Source: Sporolactobacillus sp. THM7-4
GTDB lineage: Bacteria > Bacillota > Bacilli > Bacillales > Sporolactobacillaceae
NCBI RefSeq assembly: GCF_004153165.1
Contig: NZ_SEMD01000004.1
Span: 1 to 64,000, forward strand
Direction: 5' to 3'
Length of the DNA stretch: 64,000 bases
Below the pieces are notes generated by a model. It did no database searches. It was not told the DNA's origin and saw nothing but the letters and a program-made list of their open reading frames with translations. The translations under genes and the position numbers were made by a program. Shown one piece after another: positions 26,192-35,543 of this stretch. How positions within the stretch are numbered: position 1 is the first letter of the stretch; each line of letters begins with the position of its first letter.

Positions 26192-26385
26192 CTCATACTC
26201 CCTTTCTGTTCCCTTCAAAAAGTGTAACAATCAGTCCCACATGTGTAAAGGCAGCGGCCTTGATTTCACTTGATCATTATAAAACAGCTTCATTCAATTT
26301 TCTTTGCGTATTTTTTGGACAGACTTAGATACGTAGGGCGACACCATCAATTCTGTAAAGTTTTTCATGATCGAACCGAAGGAGA

Positions 26386-27336
26386 ATGAAAACGATGAGC
26401 CTGGATATGAAAAAAGTTCTGAAACGCTTAGCCGATGCGGATCAGATGATCAACTTTCAGGAGCCACCCCATCTGACTGAAGACCAGAAAAGTTATTTAA
26501 ATTACTATGGATTCCGCCTGCGAAAGGTCACTTATTCTTCCGGGAAAATGACAGTCAATGGAATTCGGATTATGGTACAGATGTTTTCACCAGAATCCTG
26601 CACCGGGACCGTTATCCTCATTCACGGATATCTTGATCATGTTGGTATTTTAAAAAATATGATCGAGTTTCTGACAGACCACAAATTTCGGGTAATCGGT
26701 TATGATTTGCAGGGCCATGGTCTTTCAGAAGGTGAGAAGGCTTCAGTCAAAAACTTTTCGGAATACGTAACGACTCTTGAATCTCTGATGAAAAGGATCA
26801 GGGAAGAAATATCCGGACCGGTTTACGGTATCGGTCACAGTACGGGCGGAGCGATATTAATCGATTATCTTTTAAAGCACAAAGAGAATTCGCCTGATAA
26901 AGTCGTTTTAATCGCGCCGCTTGTCCGGTCGCACCTGTGGCAAATATCTAAAGCTGGCGTTTATTTTTTAAGATTGTTCCCTTTTGTTAAGCAGATCCGC
27001 CGAAATTACTACCCCAATTCATCCGATAAACAATTCCTTTCGTTTTTAAAGAAAGATCCGCTGCAGTTTCATTACATTCCGTTAGATTGGCTTCAGTCGC
27101 TCATCCTGTGGAACAGAGAGATAAAAGCATACAAACCGACGGATACGGAAACATTGATCATCCAGGGAACCAAAGACATGACTGTGGAGTGGAACTATAA
27201 TATCCAATTCATCAAAGATAAATTTTTACATGTACAGATCGAGCTGATCCGCGGTGGAAAACATCAGCTGCTTAATGAAAAGCCTGAGATTCGCGAGCAT
27301 GTTTTTCAAAAAATCGCAGCATTTCTGACACGATAA
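26386..27336 (+). CDS. Alpha/beta hydrolase, monoacylglycerol-lipase-like
   Basis: The 316-residue protein is a serine hydrolase of the lysophospholipase/monoacylglycerol lipase type. The oxyanion-hole motif ILIHGYLDH, the GYDLQGHGLSEG stretch, the nucleophile elbow GHSTGG (Ser about residue 164), the acid in IIQGTKDMTVE and the final His in GGKHQLLNE are all visible. There is no signal peptide. Its physiological substrate is unknown. It stands alone ahead of the hsp20 promoter. The start is uncertain: an in-frame ATG also exists four codons downstream. Confidence 0.88.
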   Translation: MKTMSLDMKKVLKRLADADQMINFQEPPHLTEDQKSYLNYYGFRLRKVTYSSGKMTVNGIRIMVQMFSPESCTGTVILIHGYLDHVGILKNMIEFLTDHKFRVIGYDLQGHGLSEGEKASVKNFSEYVTTLESLMKRIREEISGPVYGIGHSTGGAILIDYLLKHKENSPDKVVLIAPLVRSHLWQISKAGVYFLRLFPFVKQIRRNYYPNSSDKQFLSFLKKDPLQFHYIPLDWLQSLILWNREIKAYKPTDTETLIIQGTKDMTVEWNYNIQFIKDKFLHVQIELIRGGKHQLLNEKPEIREHVFQKIAAFLTR

Positions 27337-27433
27337 AAATGAATAAAGCATGCCTGAAGGAGATCATCCACGGATTTAACCAAAAAACAGGGTAGAAAAA
27401 AGTTGAAAAAAAGTGAAACAAGTGCTTCAAATT

Positions 27434-27462
27434 TTGACCTTTTTTGATCAAAGAGTTATAAT
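27434..27462 (+). promoter_or_regulatory. Sigma-A promoter of hsp20
   Basis: TTGACC (27434-27439), a 17-bp spacer and a consensus TATAAT (27457-27462) lie about 75 nt upstream of the hsp20 start. No CIRCE or CtsR-type repeat is evident. Confidence 0.8.
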
Positions 27463-27539
27463 ACTTATGTAAGAGATGGGAATACAAAAAAGCCATCGCA
27501 ACAAACTAACCCTGTACAACATTCAAGGAGGAATGCTTT

Positions 27540-27974
27540 ATGGCAAATCTGTATCCAAGCAAAAAAGATCGTGACGGGTTCTTTGATTTCCTGCCTTCCT
27601 GGTTTGATGAATGGGGACACAATTTCTTCCGTAACACGAGCGTCCAGCCATTCGCAGCGGATGTTCAGGAAAAAGACAATGAATATGTTGTAAAAATTGA
27701 TCTTCCGGGATGTACTAAAGAAAATATTCACCTTGATTTTAATCAGGGCGTACTGACTGTCGATGCTTCCCGGGAACAGGAAACAAACGAGAAGGCTGAA
27801 GACGGCAGCTTTATCCGCAGGGAGCGGTCATCCGGTTCATACAGGCGGAGGTTTGCTTTCGACGGAGTTGTCGAAGAGGGGATCAGGGCGTCTTTCGAGA
27901 ATGGTGTTCTGACGGTCACACTTCCTAAAAATGAAGAGAACAAAAAGCAAAGCAAACAGATAACCATTGACTGA
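27540..27974 (+). CDS. Hsp20/alpha-crystallin family small heat-shock protein
   Basis: The 144-residue chaperone holds an alpha-crystallin domain (about 38-132) with the conserved ADVQEKDNEYVVKIDLPG start and the hallmark ENGVLTVTLPK end. The C-terminus KQITID resembles the I-x-I anchor that joins dimers into oligomers. Small Hsps bind unfolding proteins without ATP. A strong AGGAGGA ribosome site precedes the ATG. It is monocistronic, with its own promoter and terminator. Confidence 0.93.
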   Translation: MANLYPSKKDRDGFFDFLPSWFDEWGHNFFRNTSVQPFAADVQEKDNEYVVKIDLPGCTKENIHLDFNQGVLTVDASREQETNEKAEDGSFIRRERSSGSYRRRFAFDGVVEEGIRASFENGVLTVTLPKNEENKKQSKQITID

Positions 27975-28006
27975 TCTGAAAAACAAATCGGTATAAACCT
28001 GAGCGG

Positions 28007-28035
28007 GAACCGTGATTAAGCGGTTCTCCTTTTTT
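28007..28035 (+). terminator. hsp20 terminator
   Basis: GAACCG (28007-28012) pairs with CGGTTC (28021-28026), followed by TCC and a run of seven T. Confidence 0.75.
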
Positions 28036-28094
28036 ACACAGGCCGCCAATTTGAGAAAACCCCGCATTTTATTGCCCATGTCAGTCATTTGGTA

Positions 28095-28123
28095 TTTACG
28101 AATTAAAATAAATTTTATATAAT
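28095..28123 (+). promoter_or_regulatory. Promoter of the bmr-type leader and ABC operon
   Basis: TTTACG (28095-28100) and a consensus TATAAT (28118-28123) are separated by 17 bp, about 40 nt upstream of the leader-peptide ATG. Confidence 0.7.
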
Positions 28124-28162
28124 AATCTCATTGAAATGGAAAACAAAGGGAGGTAAGTGTCA

Positions 28163-28255
28163 TGAAAAACTTTGATCATATTGCTGGATTAACCCATCTC
28201 CTCGCAATTGAATCTCAGGCACTTATCTCTTTTTCCCGGCACAGCTGCGAGTAAT
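28163..28255 (+). CDS. Leader peptide of the ABC exporter operon (BmrB-like)
   Basis: A 30-codon ORF starts with MKNFDHIAGL and ends with SFSRHSCE. It has an excellent ribosome site, AGGGAGGT, 7 nt before the ATG. It lies between a sigma-A promoter and a strong terminator-like hairpin, followed by a BmrCD-type ABC transporter. In B. subtilis bmrCD is controlled by translation of the short leader bmrB through ribosome-dependent attenuation. By position and logic this ORF looks like the equivalent, though I cannot claim sequence homology. Its last codons (CTGCG, 28246-28250) could pair with the terminator's 5' arm. Confidence 0.65.
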
Positions 28256-28300
28256 CAGACAGATTGCGTTTTCTGTCGGATCTGATTTGCAGACGAACAG

Positions 28301-28341
28301 GCCGCAGGGAAAAGAACATAAGTTCTTCCTGCGGCTTTTTT
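28301..28341 (+). terminator. Attenuator hairpin ahead of the ABC exporter genes
   Basis: GCCGCAGG (28301-28308) pairs with CCTGCGGC (28328-28335), and AAGAAC (28312-28317) with GTTCTT (28322-28327), then TTTTTT. It stands 46 nt after the leader stop and 46 nt before the bmrC start, so read-through is needed to express the exporter. Confidence 0.85.
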
Positions 28342-28386
28342 ACGTCTCAAAAAGGTGTTTTTCGTCAGGATTCAGGAGGATGTATC

Positions 28387-30144
28387 GTGCGAATTTTTGC
28401 TGATTTGTGGTGGTTTTTTAAACAGGAAAAATGGAAGTATCTTTTCGGAATTGTCTTTCTTATGCTGTCCAGTTTTATTAACCTGATTCCTCCTTACGTT
28501 GTCGGAATCATCGTCGATGACATTCGCAATCAGGCTCTCAATCCTGTGCTTTTAGCAAAATGGATACTGTTTCTGATCGTTATCGGTATCATTTACTACT
28601 GGACCGGTTATTTATGGAGACAGCTGATTTTCGGTTCTTCCATATTACTTGCCCGGCAGCTGAGAAACGATCTGTTCAGGCACTTTACTAAACTGTCGCC
28701 TGACTTCTACCAGAAGCGGCGGATCGGTGATCTGATGGCTCATTCGACCAATGATATCAATGCGGTTCAGAATGCGGCAGGAGAGGGAATTCTGACCCTT
28801 GTTGATTCAATGACCATGGGGGGAATGGTCATTATCACCATGTCGGTTCTGATCAACTGGAAGTTGACACTGATCGCACTTTTGCCGATGCCGGTCATGG
28901 CCGGGCTGACGATGTACTATGGATCATTGCTGCACAGAAGGTTTGGTAAAGCTCAGGCCGCTTTTTCCGATCTTAATGATAAAGTGCAGGAAAATATTTC
29001 GGGTGTCCGGGTAATAAAGGCTTTTGGCGAGGAAGAGGCTCAGATTAACACGTTCAGAGAAGCCTCAGGAGACGTCGTCAATAAAAATATGGCCGTTGCA
29101 AAAGTAGAAGCGCTGTTTGATCCGACCATCACATTTATTGTCGCGTTCTGCTTCTTTCTGGCGTTAATATTCGGCGCAAAGTATGTGGTTGAAGGCTCAC
29201 TGACCATCGGCAGGCTGACCAGTTTTACGCTCTAACTCGGGCAACTTGTCTGGCCGATGCTTGCTTTTGGTTTTCTTTTTAATACAGTTGAACGCGGAAG
29301 TGCTTCTTACGACAGGATTAAGGCCCTTTTGGCAGTCAAACCGGAAATCGTCGATAAGAAAGATGCTTCTTCGGAAGTGCCTTCCGGGGATATCCACTAT
29401 GCCATTCCGGCGTTCTCATATCCGGGCACTGATGTTAACGTCCTGAAATCGATTGATTTTACGGTCAGGCGGGGCCAGACACTCGGTATCGTCGGGAAAA
29501 CGGGAGCGGGAAAAACAACTCTGCTCAGACTCTTACTTCGTGAATTCGACCTGCAGGAAGGCCGGATTGAAATTGGCGGCAAGCCGATCGATCATCTGAC
29601 GCTGGAAGCTTTAAGAAGCGCAATCGGTTATGTCCCTCAGGATCATATCCTGTTCTCAGCGACAATAGCCGAGAATATCGCATTTGCCAGGACAGACGCC
29701 TCCCGTGAAGAAATTGAATGGGCAGCTAAACTGGCGAATATTCATGAAGATATTTTAAACTTTAAGGATGGTTATGAAACGGTGGTCGGCGAACGAGGCG
29801 TGACTCTGTCCGGCGGGCAAAAGCAGCGTATATCTATTGCAAGAGCACTGCTCGCGGATCCAGAGATTCTGATTTTTGATGATTCGCTTTCTGCAGTCGA
29901 CGCAAGAACTGAGGTAGCCATTCTTCAGGCGCTGAGGAAAGAGCGGCGCAATAAAACAACCCTCATCTCAGCGCACAGGCTGAGTGCGGTTGAACATGCC
30001 GATCTGATCCTCGTTCTTGATGAAGGCAGAATCATTGAACGGGGAACGCACGCCGAACTGTTAAAGAACGAAGGATGGTATGCGGAGATGTACGCGCATC
30101 AGCAACTGGAATCTCTCGTTTCGGAAGGGGGCCAATCATCGTGA
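28387..30144 (+). pseudogene. BmrC-like ABC exporter half, split by an in-frame TAA
   Basis: This region encodes one half of a heterodimeric multidrug ABC exporter (BmrC/YheI type). The GTG start at 28387 has AGGAGG 6 nt upstream. Translation runs through the transmembrane domain and stops at a TAA (29233-29235) in LTSFTL-stop-LGQLVWPMLAFG, where relatives have Tyr; the same frame continues intact to 30144. The second part has Walker A (GKTGAGKTT), Q-loop (YVPQDH), LSGGQKQR and a degenerate Walker B end (DDSLSAVD, Asp instead of the catalytic Glu), as expected for this partner. An ATG at 29257 could restart translation. It may be a nonsense mutation, read-through or sequence error. Confidence 0.8.
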
Positions 30145-31940
30145 ATGAGGAAAATTTTCAGGTTAAGGAACATCTGTCCGTTAACCATGTGATGAAACGG
30201 TTGATGGCTTATCTTAAGGATCATAAGAAAAGTCTGACGCTCGCATTTACTCTTCTGATTATCGCAACAGCGGCCGATGTTCTCGGACCGATCGTCATGA
30301 AAGTTTTTATTGACGGCTATCTGACGCCGCGCTATTTTCCGGTGCTGCCTCTTGTCCTTTTAGCCGCCGCTTTTCTCGGACTGTACATTATCTCCGCACT
30401 GTTTCATTACCTGCAGATGCTTCTTTTCCAAAAAATAGCCTTGATGGTCATTCAAACTATGCGTGTTGAAGTATTCAGCAAGGTGCAGCATCTCGGACTG
30501 ACCTTTTTCGATCAGACACCGGGGGGGAGCCTTGTTTCCCGGATAACGAATGATACGGAGGCAATCAAGGACCTTTATGTCAGTGTGCTGTCGACATGGG
30601 TCAGTAGCGGAGTAATGATGATCGGTATTTTTACCGGCATGTTCTTCCTCGATGTAAAACTGGCACTCATTTGCCTGATACTTATGCCGTTTATCCTTGG
30701 CCTGATGTGGGGATACCGGAAACTGAGTTCAAAGGTTTATCGGATCACGCGTACGAAGTTGAGCCAGCTGAATGCCAAACTGAACGAGTCACTTCAGGGA
30801 ATGGCGATCATTCAAGCCTTGCGTCAGGAGAGAAGAATACGCAGGGAATTCGGCAAAATCAACGAAGAACATAAAACCGCCATGATTCAGAATGTCCGTT
30901 TGAACAGTCTGATGCTCAGATCTGCTGTTTATTCTGTTTATCTGCTCGGATTGATCATTATTCTTAGTTTCTTTGGGATCCAGTCGTTTGGGGGAGCGGT
31001 ACAGTTAGGCGTGCTCTACGCTTTTGTCAACTATCTGGACCGGTTCTTTGACCCTATTAATCAAATTATGCAGCAGCTGACCTTTTTTCAGCAGGCAACG
31101 GTTTCTGCTGAACGCGTTTTCGGATTGCTGGATGATAAGAGAATGGCTCCTGTTCAGGAGGGACAATCATCACCATCTGTTACAGAAGGCAAAGTCGAGT
31201 TCAGAAACGTGACGTTCTCATATGATGGGAAAACGGATATTTTGAAGAATATCTCGTTTGTGGCGCATCCAGGGGAGACAGTAGCGCTGGTCGGACACAC
31301 GGGCAGCGGGAAAAGTTCCATTATCAATCTGCTGATGCGTTTTTACCCTGTTAATCGCGGCGGAATTTACATTGATGGCGAACCGCTCAAAGCTTTCTCT
31401 GATAAAGAACTGAGAGCAAAGATCGGTCTTGTACTTCAGGATTCTTTTATGTTTGTTGGCAGTGTCGCCGATAACATCCGGTTGAGCAAAAAGCAGATTA
31501 CAGATGACGAGGTTAAGGAAGCGGCGGAATTTGTCCAGGCTGACCGGTTTATCGAAAAGCTCCCGGATCAGTACGAGGAACCTGTCGGCGAAAGGGGGGC
31601 GACTTTTTCCAGCGGTCAGCGTCAGTTGCTCTCTTTTGCCCGCACGATGGCACTGCACCCTAAGATACTCGTTCTTGATGAGGCGACAGCGAGTGTCGAT
31701 ACAGAAACGGAAGAGGCTATTCAGGACGCATTGAAAAAAATGCGCAGCGGCCGGACAACGATTGCGATTGCTCATCGTCTGTCAACGATTCAGGATGCCG
31801 ATCAGATTCTTGTATTGCATCGCGGGGAAATTGTCGAACGTGGCACGCATCAGTCTCTCCTGAAGGCAAAGGGTTTGTATTACAAAATGTATCAGCTGCA
31901 GCATGGCAGGGGATTGATGGATCGAACAGTTGTAAAGTAA
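30141..31940 (+). CDS. BmrD-like ABC multidrug exporter half
   Basis: The 599-residue protein has six transmembrane helices (about 35-320) and a nucleotide-binding domain with Walker A GHTGSGKSS, Q-loop LVLQDSF, an altered signature FSSGQRQL and Walker B ILVLDEATASVD with the catalytic Glu. It is the catalytically complete partner of the bmrC-type half: the variant signature here and the missing Glu in the partner make one ATP site degenerate. The GTG start at 30141 overlaps the bmrC stop by 4 bp and has GGAAGGGGG upstream; the frame open from 30075 lies inside bmrC. It needs a working partner to function. Confidence 0.9.
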   Translation: MNEENFQVKEHLSVNHVMKRLMAYLKDHKKSLTLAFTLLIIATAADVLGPIVMKVFIDGYLTPRYFPVLPLVLLAAAFLGLYIISALFHYLQMLLFQKIALMVIQTMRVEVFSKVQHLGLTFFDQTPGGSLVSRITNDTEAIKDLYVSVLSTWVSSGVMMIGIFTGMFFLDVKLALICLILMPFILGLMWGYRKLSSKVYRITRTKLSQLNAKLNESLQGMAIIQALRQERRIRREFGKINEEHKTAMIQNVRLNSLMLRSAVYSVYLLGLIIILSFFGIQSFGGAVQLGVLYAFVNYLDRFFDPINQIMQQLTFFQQATVSAERVFGLLDDKRMAPVQEGQSSPSVTEGKVEFRNVTFSYDGKTDILKNISFVAHPGETVALVGHTGSGKSSIINLLMRFYPVNRGGIYIDGEPLKAFSDKELRAKIGLVLQDSFMFVGSVADNIRLSKKQITDDEVKEAAEFVQADRFIEKLPDQYEEPVGERGATFSSGQRQLLSFARTMALHPKILVLDEATASVDTETEEAIQDALKKMRSGRTTIAIAHRLSTIQDADQILVLHRGEIVERGTHQSLLKAKGLYYKMYQLQHGRGLMDRTVVK

Positions 31941-31975
31941 TTTTCTTATCTCCGTTTCATAATGAGCGGGGAAAA

Positions 31976-32027
31976 AGCTGTCCAGTTTTTAAGAGGTGAA
32001 CTGCTCCCCCTGAGTTGGACGGCTTTT
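31976..32027 (+). terminator. Terminator of the ABC exporter operon
   Basis: AGCTGTCCA (31976-31984) pairs with TGGACGGCT (32015-32023, one G-T pair), followed by TTTT. The long loop can form an inner GC-rich stem. Confidence 0.65.
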
Positions 32028-32054
32028 TAATTTATTATGTGAAAGCTTCCAGCC

Positions 32055-32084
32055 TTACTCAATAGACGGAAAATGACATATAAT
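32055..32084 (+). promoter_or_regulatory. Promoter of the HPr-like gene
   Basis: TTACTC (32055-32060), an 18-bp spacer and a consensus TATAAT (32079-32084). The implied transcription start near 32091 rules out an upstream start codon at 32090. Confidence 0.6.
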
Positions 32085-32131
32085 AGACTATGATCAGTCA
32101 TGCGAGAAATAAAGTAAGAGGTGGTTCTAAT

Positions 32132-32452
32132 ATGGCGAAACAAATTGTATCGATTAAGCTTCCGATGAGTACAATGAGCGCCGTGACTCTTAAACGGACT
32201 TTGCGTATTTATGAGTCGATTAGAAGGAGCCGCAGTACCGCTTATTTTTCGGTGAATGGAAAAACTTTTTCTATCAATAATCTGCCGGAAACGATTTCAT
32301 TTCTTACCACGATTAACACTAAGGAAATACTGCTTGTCATAGAGGGCGAAGATGCTGAAAACATCTACGATCAGATTTTGGAGTCGATTGAGCTGTCAAA
32401 AGAAAATGCCCGGGAAAATCCGGGGTTGCACCGGCAGGATTCCCGATTATAA
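32132..32452 (+). CDS. HPr-like protein lacking the phosphorylation histidine
   Basis: The 106-residue protein aligns by eye with the PTS phosphocarrier HPr over its length: a conserved NGKT near residue 45, and a C-terminal KEILLVIEGEDAEN-type strand and helix. The HPr active-site motif GxHARP is absent (there is no His at that position), and the regulatory Ser46 region reads NNLPE. It therefore keeps the fold at best and cannot carry PTS phosphate. AGAGGTGG precedes the ATG at 32132. It is monocistronic with a very strong terminator. The family assignment is tentative. Confidence 0.5.
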   Translation: MAKQIVSIKLPMSTMSAVTLKRTLRIYESIRRSRSTAYFSVNGKTFSINNLPETISFLTTINTKEILLVIEGEDAENIYDQILESIELSKENARENPGLHRQDSRL

Positions 32453-32465
32453 GTGAAAGGAATTA

Positions 32466-32509
32466 AAAAGTGTCCAATGACTGTGTTCAGCAATCATTGG
32501 ACACTTTTT
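32466..32509 (+). terminator. Terminator of the HPr-like gene
   Basis: AAAAGTGTCCAATGA (32466-32480) pairs perfectly with TCATTGGACACTTTT (32494-32508), giving a 15-bp stem with a T-run; it may also end the minus-strand side. Confidence 0.85.
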
Positions 32510-32581
32510 CGCACTGACAGGCCAGATTATTTTTCAGGTGAGTCATGGTCCGGAATGCGGACCAAATGGTATCGGTCAGGA

Positions 32582-33733
32582 TCATGATTGTCGCGTTTGT
32601 GATCGACTGCTTTCATTCTCCTCACTGTGTTGATCATGAAGCGTGGATGACTGGTTCTGGCTGCTTTCCAATCCGTTTTTTTCTGAAAAAACCATTTGCG
32701 GCCGGTTTGTCGCAAGATCGACGCCTTCTTCACTGAGAATATCGAGAATGGCTAAATTAAATCTCTCCTTAATTTTCAGCCATTCGTCAAGGTCAGTCGT
32801 CCGGGTAAAGCATTGGATCATTAAGTTAATGCTCGATGATGACAGCTTATCAAAATAAACGAGTATCCCTTGAGGATCAACGTCTTCTCTCCCTGACAAC
32901 AACCGGCGAATACGGTCGGTACAGGAAGATAGCCGGTTGCCCGGTGTCTGTACATCAAGCTCAATGTTCAGGGAGAACCGTCTTTTTTCCATTTTAGACA
33001 AATTGGTAATCGGCTGATTGGCGAGTGTTGAGTTGGGAACAGTGATCAAAGCCTGTTCCACGGTTCGGATGCGTGTCGATCGAAAGTTAATATCTTCCAC
33101 AACTCCCTCAATCGATCCGCTCTGTATAAAATCGCCGATTGTAAATGGGGTGTCTGTAATAATCACAAAGCCACCGAACAGATTCGCCAATGTGTCTTTC
33201 GCGGCCATGGCCACGGCCAGACCGCCAATACCTAATCCTGTGATAATGCCCGTAACATGATAATTCCATTGATCGAGAATCATGGAGATCGTCAGCACAG
33301 TAACAATAAATTTAATAATTTTTGAGAGAAAGGGTATGACGATTTCATTAAACTTCACATCCAGGTGGCTGCCCACCCGGTTAAAAAACAGCCCGATCGC
33401 ATCAGAAAAAATATAAAAACCCCAGCCCAGCACAAAAATACTTCCTGATTTGAAAAAGAGCGTGACTGTTTTTTCCCAGTTATCTGGGAGAGGCAAGTAA
33501 GTAAGCGATAAATAAATCCCCGTAATCAGTAATAGAAAAGAGACAGGTTTGCGAAAAGCGACAAAAAGCGCCTCGTCGATGTTGCTGTTGTTCAGCCTGG
33601 ACAGCTTAGTGACAAGTTTCAGAAAGTAGCGGCTAAACAGTTTGCGTATGATAAAAAAGATAATGAAAATGCCGAGAGCGATTAATCCGTTCATCCACGT
33701 GACATTCATAATCCATTCAAAGTTGTTCAGCAT
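32582..33733 (-). CDS. MscS-family mechanosensitive channel
   Basis: The 383-residue protein is a small-conductance mechanosensitive channel of the MscS/YkuT type that releases solutes on hypo-osmotic shock. Four to five N-terminal membrane helices precede the pore-lining helix, recognisable as GLGIGGLAVAMAAKDTLANLFGG (residues about 165-187). The beta domain follows with GDFIQSGSIEGVVEDINFRSTRIRT and VPNSTLANQPITN. The hydrophilic Ser/Gln-rich C-terminal tail (about 355-383) is an extra. It is monocistronic on the minus strand. Confidence 0.92.
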   Translation of the reverse strand: MLNNFEWIMNVTWMNGLIALGIFIIFFIIRKLFSRYFLKLVTKLSRLNNSNIDEALFVAFRKPVSFLLLITGIYLSLTYLPLPDNWEKTVTLFFKSGSIFVLGWGFYIFSDAIGLFFNRVGSHLDVKFNEIVIPFLSKIIKFIVTVLTISMILDQWNYHVTGIITGLGIGGLAVAMAAKDTLANLFGGFVIITDTPFTIGDFIQSGSIEGVVEDINFRSTRIRTVEQALITVPNSTLANQPITNLSKMEKRRFSLNIELDVQTPGNRLSSCTDRIRRLLSGREDVDPQGILVYFDKLSSSSINLMIQCFTRTTDLDEWLKIKERFNLAILDILSEEGVDLATNRPQMVFSEKNGLESSQNQSSTLHDQHSEENESSRSQTRQS

Positions 33734-34098
33734 TAATGTTATTCACTCCGGGAATGAGAAAGTTTTATTTTAATCATAGCATGTAATCTCATCTTTCGCA
33801 TGTCTCTTTTTTGGGACTTCAGATTGTGCAGGAGTGATCAGGGGTCCCAGGAAAAAACGATTCGAATGATTGATAAATGTATTGAAAAAGGTATCAGCTT
33901 TTTTGCGGAGATTGAATCGAGCATGAGTCAGGTATTTAATTTTTTTAATTGTATCTTTTCCTGAAGAAGAGTAAAATCGATCAGGGAAAATAAATGTACG
34001 GGTAAAGGTCTTTTGACCAATTAAAATGCCAGACAGATTGAAACTTCCAGGGAGTACAAACGTATTTATGTTATACAGGAAAAGGAGTGACTTTTTTT
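33734..34098 (+). promoter_or_regulatory. Intergenic region with candidate bkd operon promoter
   Basis: No gene is visible in this interval. A sigma-A candidate for the downstream operon is TTGTAT (33949-33954), a 17-bp spacer and TAAAAT (33972-33977). No sigma-54 (-24/-12) promoter as used for bkd in B. subtilis is present. An imperfect hairpin TGGGAC/GTCCCA spans about 33809-33847, without a T-run. Confidence 0.5.
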
Positions 34099-35517
34099 AT
34101 GGTCAAAAATTATGACCTGGTCCTATTAGGAGGTGGCACTGGCGGTTACGTCGCGGCGATCCGTGCCAGCCAGCTCGGACTGAAAACGGCGATCGTTGAA
34201 AAAGAGCGATTAGGCGGGACCTGTTTGCATAAAGGCTGTATTCCGACGAAAGCGCTGCTTCGAAGTGCGGAGGTCTATGCCACTGTCAAAGAAAGTGAAA
34301 CGTATGGTATCGAGGTACCGGAGGCGGTACTTCATTTTCAAAACATTCAGGAGCGGAAACAAAATATTGTTGAAAAACTTCATCAAGGAATTCGGCAATT
34401 GATGAAAAAAGGGAAAATCGATGTTTTTAACGGATTCGGAAGGATCCTTGGCCCATCAATTTTTTCTCCTCTTCCTGGGTCGATTTCGGTTGAATACGGG
34501 GATGATCGGGAAAATGATATTCTGACATCGAAAAATGTGTTAATCGCAACCGGTTCAAGACCGCGCTCGCTAAATGGACTGCCAATCGATGGTAATCAGG
34601 TGCTCACATCGGACGAGGCGCTGAACCTTCAGGAATGCCCAAAATCAATTTTGATCGTCGGCGGCGGTGTCATCGGTGCCGAATGGGCGTCTATGCTGGC
34701 GGATTTCGGGGCGAAAGTGATCATAGTCGAATACAGTGAACGAATCGTTCCGACAGAAGACCGGGCTATTTCTCAGGCAATGGCCCGAAGTCTGAAAAAA
34801 CGAGGAATCGATATCTATACGAACGCAAAAGTTATCCCTGAAACATTGAAGAAAAGTGAAGACATTTCCATCGATGCGGAAATAAACGGAAGTATTCAAA
34901 CGTTTTCAGCGGAGAAAATGCTGGTTTCTGTCGGCAGACTGCCGAATACCGAAGACATCGGACTGGCAAATACGTCGATCGAAACGGTCAATGGCTATAT
35001 TCAAACAAACAGCTATGGTCAGACAAAAGAATCTCATATTTATGCGATCGGTGATGTCATCGGTGGACTGCAACTCGCGCATGTGGCGGCACGTGAAGGC
35101 ATTAAAGCGGTTGAACATCTTGCCGGTCTTCCCGTAGAACCGCTTGATCCGGCACTGGTTCCGCGCTGCATCTATACACGGCCTGAAGGCGCGTCAATCG
35201 GCATGACGGAAGCGGAAGCGAAAAAGGAACATCAGGTAAAAATCGGCAAGGTACCATTTGGAGCGATCGGAAAGGCTCTTGTTTACGGTGAGCCTGAAGG
35301 CTTTGCGAAAATCATTGCTGACAAACAGACAAATGATATTCTCGGTGTTCATCTCTTTGGTCCGCATGCAACCGATTTGATTAGCGAAGCCGCACTTGCC
35401 CGCGTGCTTGATGCAACGCCATGGGAAGTCGCGGAAACGATTCATCCGCATCCTACTCTGACCGAAGTAATGGGAGAAGCGGCTCTGGCCGTTGACGGGA
35501 AGGCGATCCATATATGA
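34099..35517 (+). CDS. lpdV: Dihydrolipoyl dehydrogenase (E3) of the branched-chain keto acid dehydrogenase
   Basis: E3 reoxidizes dihydrolipoamide on E2 using NAD+. The FAD-binding GGGTGGYVAAIRA motif, the redox disulfide GGTCLHKGCIP, the NAD-binding GGGVIGAEWA and the C-terminal HPHPTLTE with catalytic His-Glu are all intact. Length from ATG 34099 is 472 residues; AAAGGAGTGA with 9-nt spacing picks this start over the GTG at 34087. It is first in an lpdV-bkdAA-bkdAB-bkdB operon and may also serve the acetoin complex encoded at 48416-51902, which lacks its own E3. Confidence 0.95.
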   Translation: MVKNYDLVLLGGGTGGYVAAIRASQLGLKTAIVEKERLGGTCLHKGCIPTKALLRSAEVYATVKESETYGIEVPEAVLHFQNIQERKQNIVEKLHQGIRQLMKKGKIDVFNGFGRILGPSIFSPLPGSISVEYGDDRENDILTSKNVLIATGSRPRSLNGLPIDGNQVLTSDEALNLQECPKSILIVGGGVIGAEWASMLADFGAKVIIVEYSERIVPTEDRAISQAMARSLKKRGIDIYTNAKVIPETLKKSEDISIDAEINGSIQTFSAEKMLVSVGRLPNTEDIGLANTSIETVNGYIQTNSYGQTKESHIYAIGDVIGGLQLAHVAAREGIKAVEHLAGLPVEPLDPALVPRCIYTRPEGASIGMTEAEAKKEHQVKIGKVPFGAIGKALVYGEPEGFAKIIADKQTNDILGVHLFGPHATDLISEAALARVLDATPWEVAETIHPHPTLTEVMGEAALAVDGKAIHI

Positions 35518-35543
35518 TGAAAGTGAACAGGGAGGAAAAAATA

